Assembly (NCBI GenBank): GCA_002255575.1
Contig: NCAT01000004.1
Location: 62,001-126,000, forward strand
Length of the DNA: 64,000 nt
Reading direction: 5' to 3'
From: Acidocella sp. 20-57-95
GTDB taxonomy: Bacteria > Pseudomonadota > Alphaproteobacteria > Acetobacterales > Acetobacteraceae
Shown here: positions 8,381 to 18,150 of the stretch, piece after piece
Position numbering within the stretch: position 1 is the first letter of the stretch
Layout: every line of letters begins with the position of its first letter
The notes under the pieces: generated by a model
The model's input: the letters and a program-made list of their open reading frames with translations, nothing else
Databases searched by the model: none
Told to the model about the DNA's origin: nothing
Program-made: the position numbers and the translations under genes

Positions 8381-8663
8381 TCATCCCTCCCATAAACCGG
8401 CCCGTTACGGGGTCGATATCCCGTGCAGTTTGCACATCTTCATCCGGTGTCCAGCGCGCGCGAAGACCAAACCCGGCAGAGGTTGCCCCTAGCAATGCGC
8501 CAATCCCGGCGCCAAAGCCAAACGGGTCAAAATTCTGCCCACGCCAGGCTACGGAATAAATCTCAAGCCCAAGAAACACCGCCCCGCCCAGCAATGAAAT
8601 CAATGCCTGTTCATCGGTATTGCCGCGGCCATCATCTAGAAGCTGCTGTAGAAAACGCATCAT
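8361..8663 (-). CDS. Small membrane protein of the lysis cassette, holin candidate
   Basis: About 100 residues, starting at an ATGATG that overlaps the endolysin stop (either ATG, 8663 or 8660, could be used). Two hydrophobic stretches are visible (ISLLGGAVFLGLEIYSV and FGFGAGIGALLGATSAGFGL), then a charged tail with DPVTGRFMGG. Holins are small membrane proteins beside endolysins, so that role is plausible. The 109-residue protein at 9176 is a competing candidate. No family was recognised. Confidence 0.55.
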   Translation of the reverse strand: MMRFLQQLLDDGRGNTDEQALISLLGGAVFLGLEIYSVAWRGQNFDPFGFGAGIGALLGATSAGFGLRARWTPDEDVQTARDIDPVTGRFMGGMNAGDTR

Positions 8664-9172
8664 GCAGAGAGTGCCCCGGCCAGTGCGATAATCCGGCGCG
8701 ACCAGCCCAGGCCAAAATTCGCCCAAGCGAGCAAATGCGAGGAAAATTCCAAACGCCGCACCAGCGCCTCGCGCGCCAATAACACCGGATCACCCGCGTT
8801 CAGTGCCGCCAACGTAGCAGGCCCTAACACGCCGTCAGCCGGTTGGCCCGCCGCCTGCTGTAACCAGCATACAGCACGGTGCGGCCCAGCATTCACCGCC
8901 GCATCAAACCCCACCATCGCGATCGGTATTGCCAACTCATCACCATGCAACGCCGTCCAATAATCCCGCCGATAAATATCTTCCGCCTGCTGCTCGGTGA
9001 GATTACAAATATCCAGCGTTGGATAGGCACTGGCGCTGACGCCAAATTTTGTGCCCTTCAGTTTACCGTGCCCCACCGCACCACCGGTCCAATTTCCCGG
9101 ATCACTGGCGTTATCAGAATAGCCACCTTCAGCCCCCAAGGTGAAGGCAAAGCACCGCGCAAATTTATCCAT
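8660..9172 (-). CDS. Phage endolysin, glycoside hydrolase 108 family muramidase
   Basis: A 170-residue peptidoglycan hydrolase without a signal peptide. The N-terminal catalytic domain (about 5-85) has the family motif AEGGYSDNASDPG, with Glu15 as the expected catalytic residue, and FGVSASAY. A C-terminal peptidoglycan-binding domain (about 90-165) contains AVCWLQQAAGQPADGVLGP. It would cleave the cell-wall glycan once a holin lets it into the periplasm. It is followed by a holin candidate and the spanins. Confidence 0.88.
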   Translation of the reverse strand: MDKFARCFAFTLGAEGGYSDNASDPGNWTGGAVGHGKLKGTKFGVSASAYPTLDICNLTEQQAEDIYRRDYWTALHGDELAIPIAMVGFDAAVNAGPHRAVCWLQQAAGQPADGVLGPATLAALNAGDPVLLAREALVRRLEFSSHLLAWANFGLGWSRRIIALAGALSA

Positions 9173-9175
9173 AAG

Positions 9176-9505
9176 TTAGTGTCCGTGGAAAATATTCGTG
9201 GCCAGGCCGCCGCAAAGTGCTGAGAGCAAGCCCACAATCGCGATGGTGATGCGTCCCTCAGCATCACGCTCACCCCCCATCCGGGAAACATCCGCCCGCA
9301 TGGCGCTCAGGCTCGCGACCAATTCATCAACTTTGGTAAATAATTTTCCAACCACCAGCTCCTCCTGCGAGAGGTAACGCTCCCGCCAATTTTCCAACGC
9401 ATCAGCCCGTGCATCCAGCACGCCAATATCCTGCCGTACCCGCATTAAATCTGCCCGCATACCGGCAACATCAGACCGCAACAGAGCAATATTTTCTGGC
9501 TCCAT
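9176..9505 (-). CDS. Coiled-coil protein with C-terminal membrane anchor, XhlA/holin-like
   Basis: A 109-residue protein: an N-terminal amphipathic, heptad-rich region (about 5-80, many Leu/Val/Met spaced 3-4 apart with Asp/Arg) and one C-terminal hydrophobic helix (about 88-105, ITIAIVGLLSALCGGLATNI). The layout is that of XhlA-type lysis accessory proteins. It lies 3 bases before the endolysin gene. A structural role at the tail tip is a less likely alternative. Confidence 0.55.
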   Translation of the reverse strand: MEPENIALLRSDVAGMRADLMRVRQDIGVLDARADALENWRERYLSQEELVVGKLFTKVDELVASLSAMRADVSRMGGERDAEGRITIAIVGLLSALCGGLATNIFHGH

Positions 9506-9517
9506 ACTTTATCTCTT

Positions 9518-11656
9518 TCAGGCTGGCGTATCAGATAATGTAATCGGGTAAGTCGTTGCTTGTAGCGGCAGATTTACCAACCAGCTCGTGCCTAGATCAT
9601 TGCCAATATTCCAATTTGGCGGTGGCGCCATGAGTGAGGCATTATCCGTCACCGCGTTACCACGCCCAATCTGGGTACTCCCATAAGGGTAGAAAAATAG
9701 CACAACTGCCGAAGGATTTTTGATGGCACTGGCAAGCGTGATACCGATATGCGTGGCATCGATACGCGTTGCTGAAGTCGCGGTAATGATGTTACCAGGG
9801 TTCGCAACAGTGCCACCATCCATCACAGCAAAGCCTGCACCACGCGCTGCTTGCAACGGCAGCAACAAATCATTGCCAGAATCATGTGAGACGGTCAGAA
9901 CTAAGCTGGTATTTGAAGCCCGGTAAACATGAATAATCTGCGGCCCACCCTTTAGTGGCAAACCTGTCGCGGGCAATGCTGTATTCGGAATTGAATCACT
10001 CTGTCCCAAGGCAACCGCCAACCGCCCAGCCGCATGCGCGCCGATTTTACCATAGCGCAGCAAATCTGGCTGGTCACGATGCTGCGGGTCACCGCCCGTG
10101 AAAATACCGGTCGCTGGATTATAGCTGGCATTTAGCGGGTTTGAATCCGCAGTTTGGTCGATAAACATCGTTATATTATTTGCGGCATCACCGGCAAGGT
10201 CAGCGATTGACTCGCGCACCATCTGCACGCCGTCATTTGTCTCATACGGAATCGCATTCCATGCCAGTAAGGGCAATGTGCCAGCGGTACGACCTAACAA
10301 TGATCGTGTGAGTGCCAGCAGCCGCAACACGGTGCCTTTATACAAAGCCTTGTTAGCATAGGGCATCGTGCTGTCTTGCTCAGACCATGGCCATACCAAA
10401 AAACCGATATCATTATCATCAATTGCAGGTAGCAACGCGTTAAGACCAGTAAGGTAAGCGCTCACTGCCGCAAAGTCTGGCCCCGGCGCCCAGGTTGAAG
10501 GGTCAGACCCGTCCCCAGGGTTCGTGATAAATGTGCCATTACCGGCACCAGTGGGAAATAATGGCGGCGATGAATTGGAAATTGGATGACCAAATATCAC
10601 CGTGTAGCGGTTGGGTGAAATATTTGTGCCCGAGAGTGATTCAATCATCGCATAAGACGCTGCACCACAGTACCAGGCAATGCCTTGCGCCAACGCCAAA
10701 GCACCACCTGAAACCGCAAACCACGCAGCATTAGACTGGCCCATCACCAGCACCATAATCCCCTTACGTGCGCCCAGCACCCAACGTGCCTGGCATTCGA
10801 TCAAGGTGGTAATCTCCGCGGCACTTAGTGCGCGTTCCCAATTCGCCGCTTCATGAAACCAGCATTGCGCAGAACCTTGTGCGGTACCGTCATGCAAATA
10901 TAAAACCTGACCCGTGGCAGAACTACCAAGCGGATTTGCAATGGCGGTTGCCACCTGCGCACCATCGAGCCAAACATCAACGCCCTCGCCCGGCGTATTT
11001 CGCAAAATTACAGCATGACTATGCCGCCGCGCCAGGCTGCTACTAAGCACACACTGGCTTGCCGTACCAGGAAATAACGTGAGGTTAGAGCCCACGCTAT
11101 CAGCCTGTAAAATCGTTGTACCGGTAGCTACGCAATGCAGTAACGGAATTGGTGAGCCATTCCCGTAATAGGTGGACTGCCGTAAATTAGGCCGTGTCCA
11201 TACCAAGTAGCGCGTCCAACCAGTGCTAGCCCCCAGCGCAAAGCCTGCATGGCTCAGCCCCCAATCGGGGTCGAGGGTTGGGCCATATGTCGCAATCGTC
11301 GCATCTGGCGCGCCCACCGCCCCTAGATACCCATTCACCCGTGGTGCTGCAATGGTCGCAGGCGGGCTGGTATCTACGGCGATGTGGTATGGCAACAAAG
11401 CAATACCGTTACCAGATTTATCCACCACCGAGCCCACCACAACATTTGCGGCAACCACAGGTGCTGCATTTACATCGCGCAAGCCGCCCAACAACCCAGC
11501 ATCCCACCAACCGGAAAGTCCGGTGATCGCCGATGGATAAGGCCCGGCAAAACTACCTGCCGGTGCAGAACCACTCGTGGGCAATGCGGAAATCAAAGCG
11601 CGTTGTTGGCGACCCGTTGCCAATACCGAACCTTGCGAAGCAAACAGAAATGTCAT
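9518..11656 (-). CDS. Tail fibre/spike with LamG-like and SGNH (sialate O-acetylesterase-like) domains
   Basis: A 712-residue virion protein. Residues about 45-285 look like a concanavalin/LamG-like fold (LSGWWDAG... WFHEAANWERALSAAEI). From about 300 an SGNH hydrolase begins with VLVMGQSNAAWF, where Ser308 would be the nucleophile; a later Asp/His block lies near DRTADSN-like and HRDQPDLLRYGKIGAHA. Such domains deacetylate surface polysaccharides. The C-terminal 120 residues are beta-rich. The start ATG overlaps the stop of the upstream fibre gene by one base (TAATG). The host polysaccharide target is unknown. Confidence 0.72.
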   Translation of the reverse strand: MTFLFASQGSVLATGRQQRALISALPTSGSAPAGSFAGPYPSAITGLSGWWDAGLLGGLRDVNAAPVVAANVVVGSVVDKSGNGIALLPYHIAVDTSPPATIAAPRVNGYLGAVGAPDATIATYGPTLDPDWGLSHAGFALGASTGWTRYLVWTRPNLRQSTYYGNGSPIPLLHCVATGTTILQADSVGSNLTLFPGTASQCVLSSSLARRHSHAVILRNTPGEGVDVWLDGAQVATAIANPLGSSATGQVLYLHDGTAQGSAQCWFHEAANWERALSAAEITTLIECQARWVLGARKGIMVLVMGQSNAAWFAVSGGALALAQGIAWYCGAASYAMIESLSGTNISPNRYTVIFGHPISNSSPPLFPTGAGNGTFITNPGDGSDPSTWAPGPDFAAVSAYLTGLNALLPAIDDNDIGFLVWPWSEQDSTMPYANKALYKGTVLRLLALTRSLLGRTAGTLPLLAWNAIPYETNDGVQMVRESIADLAGDAANNITMFIDQTADSNPLNASYNPATGIFTGGDPQHRDQPDLLRYGKIGAHAAGRLAVALGQSDSIPNTALPATGLPLKGGPQIIHVYRASNTSLVLTVSHDSGNDLLLPLQAARGAGFAVMDGGTVANPGNIITATSATRIDATHIGITLASAIKNPSAVVLFFYPYGSTQIGRGNAVTDNASLMAPPPNWNIGNDLGTSWLVNLPLQATTYPITLSDTPA

Positions 11657-13812
11657 TAAACCACCGCGATGGTAAAGCTGCTAACCGTTTGCGCGGCACC
11701 GGCCGTGGTTTCAACCCACACATAGTAATTCCCCGCCACTGCCGGCGTGGTGTAATAAACCGCCCACAGGGTATTGGCATAAATATTACTTGCCGCCTGC
11801 CAGCCAGTTGCCGGCGCCACGGTGTTGGATGTTGAAAGCGCCACCTGAGTCGGCACCGGTTGTGTCGGCGAAATACCGCCATTTAATGCGATCACGCCCA
11901 AACCATGCGTATAGCTACCGCCGGGATTATTGATGGTGTAGCTAACAGGCGTAGCAGCTGAGACGATAATTGCTGAGGACACTGCGGTAATCCCGGTCGC
12001 TGGGTCCTGCGCCCACGCATAATAAGTCCCGGCGACGCTGGGTGTCAGGGATATGTTAAAACTCCCGCTATTATTCGCAGCCACCAACCAACCAGAAATC
12101 GGCGCCACCGTATTTTGGGTGCTTAACTGTAAATTCACCGCATCAGTGGCTGGCGTTACCGTACCGCTCACCGTCAATGCCGTTCCAGCGGCCCCGTTTG
12201 CCGGAACTGAGATTGTCAGGGTCGCCGTGACGATGCTCAACGCCCCAGACACAGCCTGCACCGATGTTGCCGCTGTCTGCTGCGCCCAGACATACAACGT
12301 ACCCATGGTTGTTGGGGTAACCGCGCCAGACCACGCACCGTTACTAACAGCCGCATTGACCCAACTCGTCGGCGCGACAGTTGCACTACTCGATAAGCCA
12401 ATTTCTACTGCTGCATTGCCTGGCAGCACGGTACCTTGCACGGTCAAAGCCGCATTCATAATCGCTGCCATCGGTAACGTATTAATCGCTACTGAAGGCG
12501 GCATGATCGTGAAATTATTTGAAACTCCCATGACTGCGATATTCGCATGGTCACGCACCCGGATCGTATAATTTCCAGCAACCAAACCCGGTGCGATGAA
12601 ACTATACACATCATGCGTGATCACTGGGCTCGGTGCGGCCAACCATGTCACGCCACCATCCGTTGAATAATCCAATGCATTTGGGGCATCACTGAAAATA
12701 CCGCCGGTGACCGTGAATGATGCACCCGGCGCGGGTGCCGCAATCGATGCAACAGTGATCGTCGGCGCATTCGAGATCAGCCCGTTCCACCACACCATGG
12801 AGCCACCGGAATAGCTTAGCCCCAGCAATGAAGCAGACGCCCCAGGCGGTAGACTTACAGCACCCGAGCCCGAAGTGATCCCCGTGCCTAAAGTTACCGC
12901 GCCAGCACTTAAGTTGATCAGCGTGCACGAAAACCCCGCACCCATATTGGAATAATTAGCCGTTAGCGTCACTGGTTGGCTGACAATCAAAATCCGCTTA
13001 TTATGCGCGGTGCCATCCAACACGGTATTAGCGGTCAACTCCACAATACCCGCCTTCACGCTTGGTAACTTGCCTTGCATATAGATCCACAGCGCACCGA
13101 AACTCTGTACGCTCAGCGATGTAGAGCCCTGCGCAACCAGCAACGCATCACTATCAGAAGCCGGTGCCGCTGCGGGCAGTTGGTTGATCGTTTGACCACC
13201 AATCAATTGACTATAGGGCATCCAGGCATTTGCACCATTTTGCCAAATCGCCACGTAATCAGAGCCAGCAATAGAACTGACGGAATTGCCAGCCGCCGGC
13301 GCGGTCAAGCCACTGCCTGCCGGCCCTGCAATACCTTGCGGCCCCACGGGCCCGGCAGGGCCGGTCGCACCGGCAGGGCCTGCCGGGCCCGCAATCGCCG
13401 AAGCGGTAACAGCAATCACGCCAGTCGCGCTGATGCTTAGACCTGCTCCGGCGGTAAACAGGCCCCGCAGAGCTGCCACCGGCAGCAGCCCAGGAGACCC
13501 TTGGTTACTAATCACCACATCATCGCTCAGCGACATCGCCGCCTGCACCGGATACCCGGCATGGTCAGCGCCAGTCGCGCTTAACGCACCATTCATAAGC
13601 GCCAGCCCTGTACCAACGCTCAGCGCCTCCGGTGCCCCAATCCCGGTACTCTGCCGCCCCAGCAACGCACCGGTCGGCACAGACAATAAGGGCTGCAAGT
13701 CGGCATTCAGCTGTGAAACTTTCACCGCGTAAAGCGATCCCGCCTGCGAAAGCAACAGCAAATCACTGGCCCCCACACTGGCTGCTGTGGGTAGCTGGGC
13801 AATCGTCGTCAT
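11656..13812 (-). CDS. Tail fibre with collagen-like segment and Ig-like repeats
   Basis: A 718-residue fibre. The N-terminus (TTIAQLPTAASVGASDLLLL) closely resembles that of the next upstream spike, so it is probably the shared virion-attachment module. A Gly-X-Y collagen-like run (about 141-167, GPAGPAGATGPAGPVGPQG) follows, then another copy of the attachment-like motif (INQLPAAAPASDSDALLV). The second half has repeated Ig-like beta domains (SVPANGAAGTALTVSGTVTP style). This is a typical trimeric host-recognition fibre. No enzymatic domain was recognised. Confidence 0.7.
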   Translation of the reverse strand: MTTIAQLPTAASVGASDLLLLSQAGSLYAVKVSQLNADLQPLLSVPTGALLGRQSTGIGAPEALSVGTGLALMNGALSATGADHAGYPVQAAMSLSDDVVISNQGSPGLLPVAALRGLFTAGAGLSISATGVIAVTASAIAGPAGPAGATGPAGPVGPQGIAGPAGSGLTAPAAGNSVSSIAGSDYVAIWQNGANAWMPYSQLIGGQTINQLPAAAPASDSDALLVAQGSTSLSVQSFGALWIYMQGKLPSVKAGIVELTANTVLDGTAHNKRILIVSQPVTLTANYSNMGAGFSCTLINLSAGAVTLGTGITSGSGAVSLPPGASASLLGLSYSGGSMVWWNGLISNAPTITVASIAAPAPGASFTVTGGIFSDAPNALDYSTDGGVTWLAAPSPVITHDVYSFIAPGLVAGNYTIRVRDHANIAVMGVSNNFTIMPPSVAINTLPMAAIMNAALTVQGTVLPGNAAVEIGLSSSATVAPTSWVNAAVSNGAWSGAVTPTTMGTLYVWAQQTAATSVQAVSGALSIVTATLTISVPANGAAGTALTVSGTVTPATDAVNLQLSTQNTVAPISGWLVAANNSGSFNISLTPSVAGTYYAWAQDPATGITAVSSAIIVSAATPVSYTINNPGGSYTHGLGVIALNGGISPTQPVPTQVALSTSNTVAPATGWQAASNIYANTLWAVYYTTPAVAGNYYVWVETTAGAAQTVSSFTIAVV

Positions 13813-13827
13813 ATAAAAATCCTTATT

Positions 13828-16383
13828 TTAAGCGACTACAACCCAATTGGTGGAATCGGTATTGGCGAGCTTCACCCAAAAGGTCGCCCCGGCCCCGCCA
13901 TTCAAATTTCGAAATGTCGAACCAGGCGGGGCAGCAACCACATTCAATGGCGAGCCACGTCCGATCAACTCCACAGCCCCCGTTGGCTCTACATCCGACA
14001 GCAGCCGCACCGCGCCGGCGCCAGATGGATGCAGTGAAATATCACCCGATTGTGTACGAATCGCGACACTGCCATCGCCTTTCGGCAATATATAATCATT
14101 CTGTGTAAAGTGCTCTGCCCGCCACCCACCATTATAGCCAACCCAGTCGATGCTTGCACCGGCAGGAATCGTAATGGGCGCACCTGTCCAATTGCTTTGA
14201 AACGGTACAGTATTGGCTTGTTCGAATATTACATTGGCCGCACAATCAACACTTGTTTTCTTGTTCTGCCATACTGGCAAGCCCACCTGCACAGAAATTG
14301 TTGCACCAGTACCATCGCCTGTAATCGTTGCCGTTGTACCAACGCCATAACCATTGCCATTATTACTCATTTGAATGCCAAGCACAGCCCCACCTGAGAG
14401 CCATACTTTTGCGGCAGCATTTGTGCCTGAACCGGAAAAACTAACGGCGGCATTGGTATAGCCACTGCCAGCATTGACAACTTTACAAAATACAATCTGA
14501 CCAGCCAGCTGCGCTGCTTGCTGGGTAATGATGCTTGTCACCGGTGCATAAGCCTGAACGACCGTTATTGCGTCTGCAATATCAGGCACTACCAACGTAT
14601 AAAGCCCATTTGCAACCGACGGCAGTACAGGCCAACGTTCCGTATAATTCAGCAAATTATTCCGAATGATAATACTATCGGTATAAGCTGAGAGCGCGCG
14701 GGTTAGGTCTGCTCCAGGATTTGCAAGGATAATATTATCACTTACCAAAATATTCTGGGCGGCATCGCGGATATAAATTCCAAATACCTCACCAGAATAG
14801 GTAATCCAGTTACCAACAATCGAAAGCCCGGTACAAGCCAGATTGAAGTTGCCCCCTCGGCCGTCAGACTCCACATTCTGTACTGAAATACCGATCGCCG
14901 AAGAATCTTGAATAAAATTATCGCGCGCCACGCAATATTGACCACCGCCAATATTTAACCCGTAAAGCGCGCCATTGATATAATTATTAGCAACCTCGGT
15001 ATAAATCGATCCACCACAATCAATCCCGAAAGCGGATGCACCACTGATCATATTGCCGCTAACCTTGCAATAACCCGTATCGCATAAAATCCCAGCGCCG
15101 GCTGCTGCAATCGAACTATTATTGGCACATAGATTACCAGAAACCAAAATATTGCGGCCGGAAATATAAATGCCGTAGCCCCGGTTTTCATAGCAATTAT
15201 TAGACGTAATCAGCGCGCTTAATACATCCGGGTTCGCATTACCATATATCAAATGACCCGTGTTTGTGGTATTAAAATTACCAACGATAATACCACACTG
15301 ATTATTCCAGCATGTATTACCCACAATATGAAGTTCACGTATTTTTAATATGAATGCCGGGTCTTCGCTATCTGCCGAGATACCATTACCCCCATTGTCG
15401 TGCGCCCTACAATTTGTAATGCTAACCGCATCACTGGCAAAAACAGCAACGCCATGATTGATATTATTGTAAAACTCACAATCATCTAAATGATGCTGGG
15501 TTATCGCCGGGTCGCTTGCTGCAATCACCAATCCGGACCCATTATTCAGCCCTTTAGCATTACGAAATACCGACCGTGTAATGATCGATTTCGTACAGGC
15601 CTGCTGAATGATAACGCTATAAGTGTCAATCGTAACATTAGTGTTGGCATCGAAAATAATACCGTCAATAAAAACGCTTGCTGAGGAAATGCTCAGCCAC
15701 GCCGCAGGCGAAGATGTCCCAACATGAGATTGCCCAGGCCTTACAATCTGGGTCAAACCAGGCACGCCAAGCATTGTGCAGGTAGTGCCGCCAATATCGC
15801 ACTCACCCGCAACCGCATAGGTTTTAGGCCCAAACCGTACCGGATTGCCACTGGCCAAAGCGGCGAGCAACGCCGCACTGTCATCAGTAACACCATCGCC
15901 CACCGCACCGAAATCTTCAATTGCCACGGCGTTCGTTGCCAAGTTCGCCAGCGTACGTGCTACTGTTGCACCACTCGCTGTTGCGGTCAGCCCTCCGGCA
16001 GGCAAACCGCTTACACTGCTCAGCCCTGCCAGAAAATTAGCGTACGTGACGGCGGTATTCATGCCAGCTTGCCCCAACGGCACTAAGTCCGACGGTGCAG
16101 GCACAGTTCCGACAGTCAGTCCCGCCACCTCAAATGGTGCTGCCGTCGCAGAAATTATGTTGCCTGTAAGGGCCAAATTAGCACCAATATTAATCGCAAC
16201 CGGCGCCGTGCTGCCGGGCCCCACCCCCCCTAGCAAACTATTCTGTGGTACACTCAGCGTCGTCTGTACGCCCGCCAATATCTGCGCGCGTGTCGCCGCC
16301 AATGTTTGACCATTCTGAAAAATGGGAATCTCATCGGTATCGGCTACTGAATTCGCAGCCGGTAATTGTCCAATTGTGGGCAT
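13828..16383 (-). CDS. Tailspike with pectate-lyase-like right-handed beta-helix
   Basis: An 851-residue spike. The N-terminus (PTIGQLPAANSVADTDEIPI) matches the attachment module of the neighbouring fibre. At about 153-172 it has EDFGAVGDGVTDDSAALLAA, the entry motif of the pectate-lyase superfamily beta-helix of phage spikes. About 400 residues of short beta-helix coils follow, with repeated N-N and GNxxxxNxxxGI patterns. A C-terminal beta region ends in NTDSTNWVVVA. It may bind or cut host capsule or LPS; the substrate is unknown. Confidence 0.75.
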   Translation of the reverse strand: MPTIGQLPAANSVADTDEIPIFQNGQTLAATRAQILAGVQTTLSVPQNSLLGGVGPGSTAPVAINIGANLALTGNIISATAAPFEVAGLTVGTVPAPSDLVPLGQAGMNTAVTYANFLAGLSSVSGLPAGGLTATASGATVARTLANLATNAVAIEDFGAVGDGVTDDSAALLAALASGNPVRFGPKTYAVAGECDIGGTTCTMLGVPGLTQIVRPGQSHVGTSSPAAWLSISSASVFIDGIIFDANTNVTIDTYSVIIQQACTKSIITRSVFRNAKGLNNGSGLVIAASDPAITQHHLDDCEFYNNINHGVAVFASDAVSITNCRAHDNGGNGISADSEDPAFILKIRELHIVGNTCWNNQCGIIVGNFNTTNTGHLIYGNANPDVLSALITSNNCYENRGYGIYISGRNILVSGNLCANNSSIAAAGAGILCDTGYCKVSGNMISGASAFGIDCGGSIYTEVANNYINGALYGLNIGGGQYCVARDNFIQDSSAIGISVQNVESDGRGGNFNLACTGLSIVGNWITYSGEVFGIYIRDAAQNILVSDNIILANPGADLTRALSAYTDSIIIRNNLLNYTERWPVLPSVANGLYTLVVPDIADAITVVQAYAPVTSIITQQAAQLAGQIVFCKVVNAGSGYTNAAVSFSGSGTNAAAKVWLSGGAVLGIQMSNNGNGYGVGTTATITGDGTGATISVQVGLPVWQNKKTSVDCAANVIFEQANTVPFQSNWTGAPITIPAGASIDWVGYNGGWRAEHFTQNDYILPKGDGSVAIRTQSGDISLHPSGAGAVRLLSDVEPTGAVELIGRGSPLNVVAAPPGSTFRNLNGGAGATFWVKLANTDSTNWVVVA

Positions 16384-16392
16384 AAATATCCC

Positions 16393-16875
16393 TTAGAAAA
16401 GAGTAATCGGGGTCCCGGTGGGGTCAGTCAAAGGCTGACCGCTCGGCGTCGTTAACGCAGTTGGCGGCACCGACACCGACGCTAAAGCAAGCACCGGCAG
16501 CATAACAGTACGGGCTAGCGTCCGCCCGCCAACAGTCGTCATCGTAATGGTCACTGCATATGTGGTCAGGGCCTGCCCACCACTTAACCAAATCACGGCG
16601 CGCGGACCATCCGCACTTGCCGACACAAGTGTGAGGTCGCCCGCGTTCGCTGGGCTGATCGTCACATCTAATGTCGCGATCGTGTCACCGGGATTGGCGG
16701 TCAGTGCCGGTGTAATATCAAACACATAATCCAGCGTATCGCCGGGATCCTTCGCTGGCCACGTCAACCTTACTGAGGGCGGCACTTGCGGCCCGCGCGG
16801 TATGGCCACAAAGCCATCAATCTGCACATAGCGTGCCGTAGATGGGCGCCACAAATGGCTCGCTGGCGTATTCAT
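16393..16875 (-). CDS. Phage fibre-tail adaptor-like protein
   Basis: A 160-residue, beta-rich protein without signal or membrane segment. It has an N-terminal VQIDGFVAIPRGP segment and an Ig-like domain with WLSGGQALTTYAVTITMTT, a pattern I associate with phage fibre-tail adaptor proteins. It sits between two fibre genes in the fibre block. The assignment is by pattern and position only. Confidence 0.5.
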   Translation of the reverse strand: MNTPASHLWRPSTARYVQIDGFVAIPRGPQVPPSVRLTWPAKDPGDTLDYVFDITPALTANPGDTIATLDVTISPANAGDLTLVSASADGPRAVIWLSGGQALTTYAVTITMTTVGGRTLARTVMLPVLALASVSVPPTALTTPSGQPLTDPTGTPITLF

Positions 16876-16887
16876 CTGTCAATCCTT

Positions 16888-18141
16888 TCAATATTCGACG
16901 ATAACGATTCCAGGCGCACCCGCTCCCCCTAACGAGCCCGCAAGCGTCCCGCTGGTTGTCGTCCCACCACCTCCGCCACCACCGCCATAACCGGTTGCAC
17001 TAAGTCCAGGCGTTGGCCCACTGGAACCACGGCCATTGCCGGGTCCACCACCATCGCCGCCACGGCACGCCACCACAATAGAATCGCTGCCGTACGAACC
17101 ACCGCGATTCACCTGCCCACCTGTGCCTATACCGCCAGCGCCACCACTCAACGAAAATTCCACGGCGGTGCCGCCGCTACCCCCAACGCCGCCAGTTGCG
17201 GACATGAAAGTTCCAAAACTTGATGTACCGCCACTATTGCCAACACCCGGTGATGTTAGCGCTGCACCACCCGCCCCCACCGTCACAGCAATCGCCTGCC
17301 CCGGGGTGAGATTATTGATTATGCCGTAAGCCTCACCGCCAGCGCCTCCCCCAGCACCAGGCATGGTACTGTGATATCCCGATGACGCACCGCCACCCAG
17401 CACCCGCACGCGCACGCTCGTCACGCCATTTGGTACCGTGAAGGTGCCGGTGCTCGTAAACACCTGCAGCGCCGAAAACCCCGGCCTTAAATTCGGCAGT
17501 TTAAAATTCAAGAACGGCGCGCCCGGTATCACACTGATATTGGCAGCAGTAATGGCGCTCTGCCCATAATTGACCGTAATCTCGTATAACCCAACCCAGC
17601 CAGTATCCACTGCCGGTGTGGTCTGCGCCCCCGCCGCTGCCGCCGCACCCGCCTTCAATTGCAACTGTACCCGCTGCAAACGTTGTGTATTCTGTGCGGT
17701 CCCTGAATTGCTTGGCCCAGAATAGGGCTGCGCTGGACTCGTTGTATTCACGTAAGGCAACACAAACGGCGAACCGTCTGTTTCAGAAAACGCCGCCTCG
17801 ATCAAGTAATTCACTGACTGACCAGACGTTACCGGCGCCGATAACGTAAAGCTGGTTGATTGCAGATTAATGCCAGTTTTTACAATCTGGTCAGCTAAAT
17901 CTGCTGGCAGCGACCCATAGGCCGTTGCATCCAATGATGATAATTGCGTAATACTGCCAGGGCCAATATTCACTGTCAGGGATGTCGGCGAGGTTGGCAT
18001 ACAGGCAAGCCCGTCGGCCACTACAACATTTCCCAGCACCGCAGCGGTAAGTGCACCAATCCCCACCATCGCATTACGATTCAGCGCAAGTATATCCGTA
18101 TCCAGCGGGATACTCCCTGGATAAACAATATTCCGATCCAT
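16888..18141 (-). CDS. Tail fibre with C-terminal glycine-rich domain
   Basis: A 417-residue protein. The N-terminal half (MDRNIVYPGSIPLDTDIL, then beta-strand-rich) resembles phage fibre proteins that sit behind the baseplate gpI-like gene. The C-terminal 180 residues are a Gly-rich tip domain (GGGASSGYHS, GAGGGAGGEAYG, GGGGGGGT) ending in GAPGIVIVEY, a form found in receptor-binding fibre tips. Composition in this tip is extreme (Gly, Ser, Thr), but the reading frame is intact. Confidence 0.65.
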   Translation of the reverse strand: MDRNIVYPGSIPLDTDILALNRNAMVGIGALTAAVLGNVVVADGLACMPTSPTSLTVNIGPGSITQLSSLDATAYGSLPADLADQIVKTGINLQSTSFTLSAPVTSGQSVNYLIEAAFSETDGSPFVLPYVNTTSPAQPYSGPSNSGTAQNTQRLQRVQLQLKAGAAAAAGAQTTPAVDTGWVGLYEITVNYGQSAITAANISVIPGAPFLNFKLPNLRPGFSALQVFTSTGTFTVPNGVTSVRVRVLGGGASSGYHSTMPGAGGGAGGEAYGIINNLTPGQAIAVTVGAGGAALTSPGVGNSGGTSSFGTFMSATGGVGGSGGTAVEFSLSGGAGGIGTGGQVNRGGSYGSDSIVVACRGGDGGGPGNGRGSSGPTPGLSATGYGGGGGGGGTTTSGTLAGSLGGAGAPGIVIVEY

Positions 18142-18150
18142 GTATAATCC

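Noticed and set aside
13286..13732. Plus-strand Pro/Ala-rich frame opposite the collagen-like fibre segment
   Set aside because: It is the antisense reflection of the Gly-Pro-Ala repeat and has no gene features.
9518..16383. Diversity-generating retroelement acting on the fibre genes
   Set aside because: No reverse transcriptase or template repeat was seen, and the shared N-termini are not variable-region copies.
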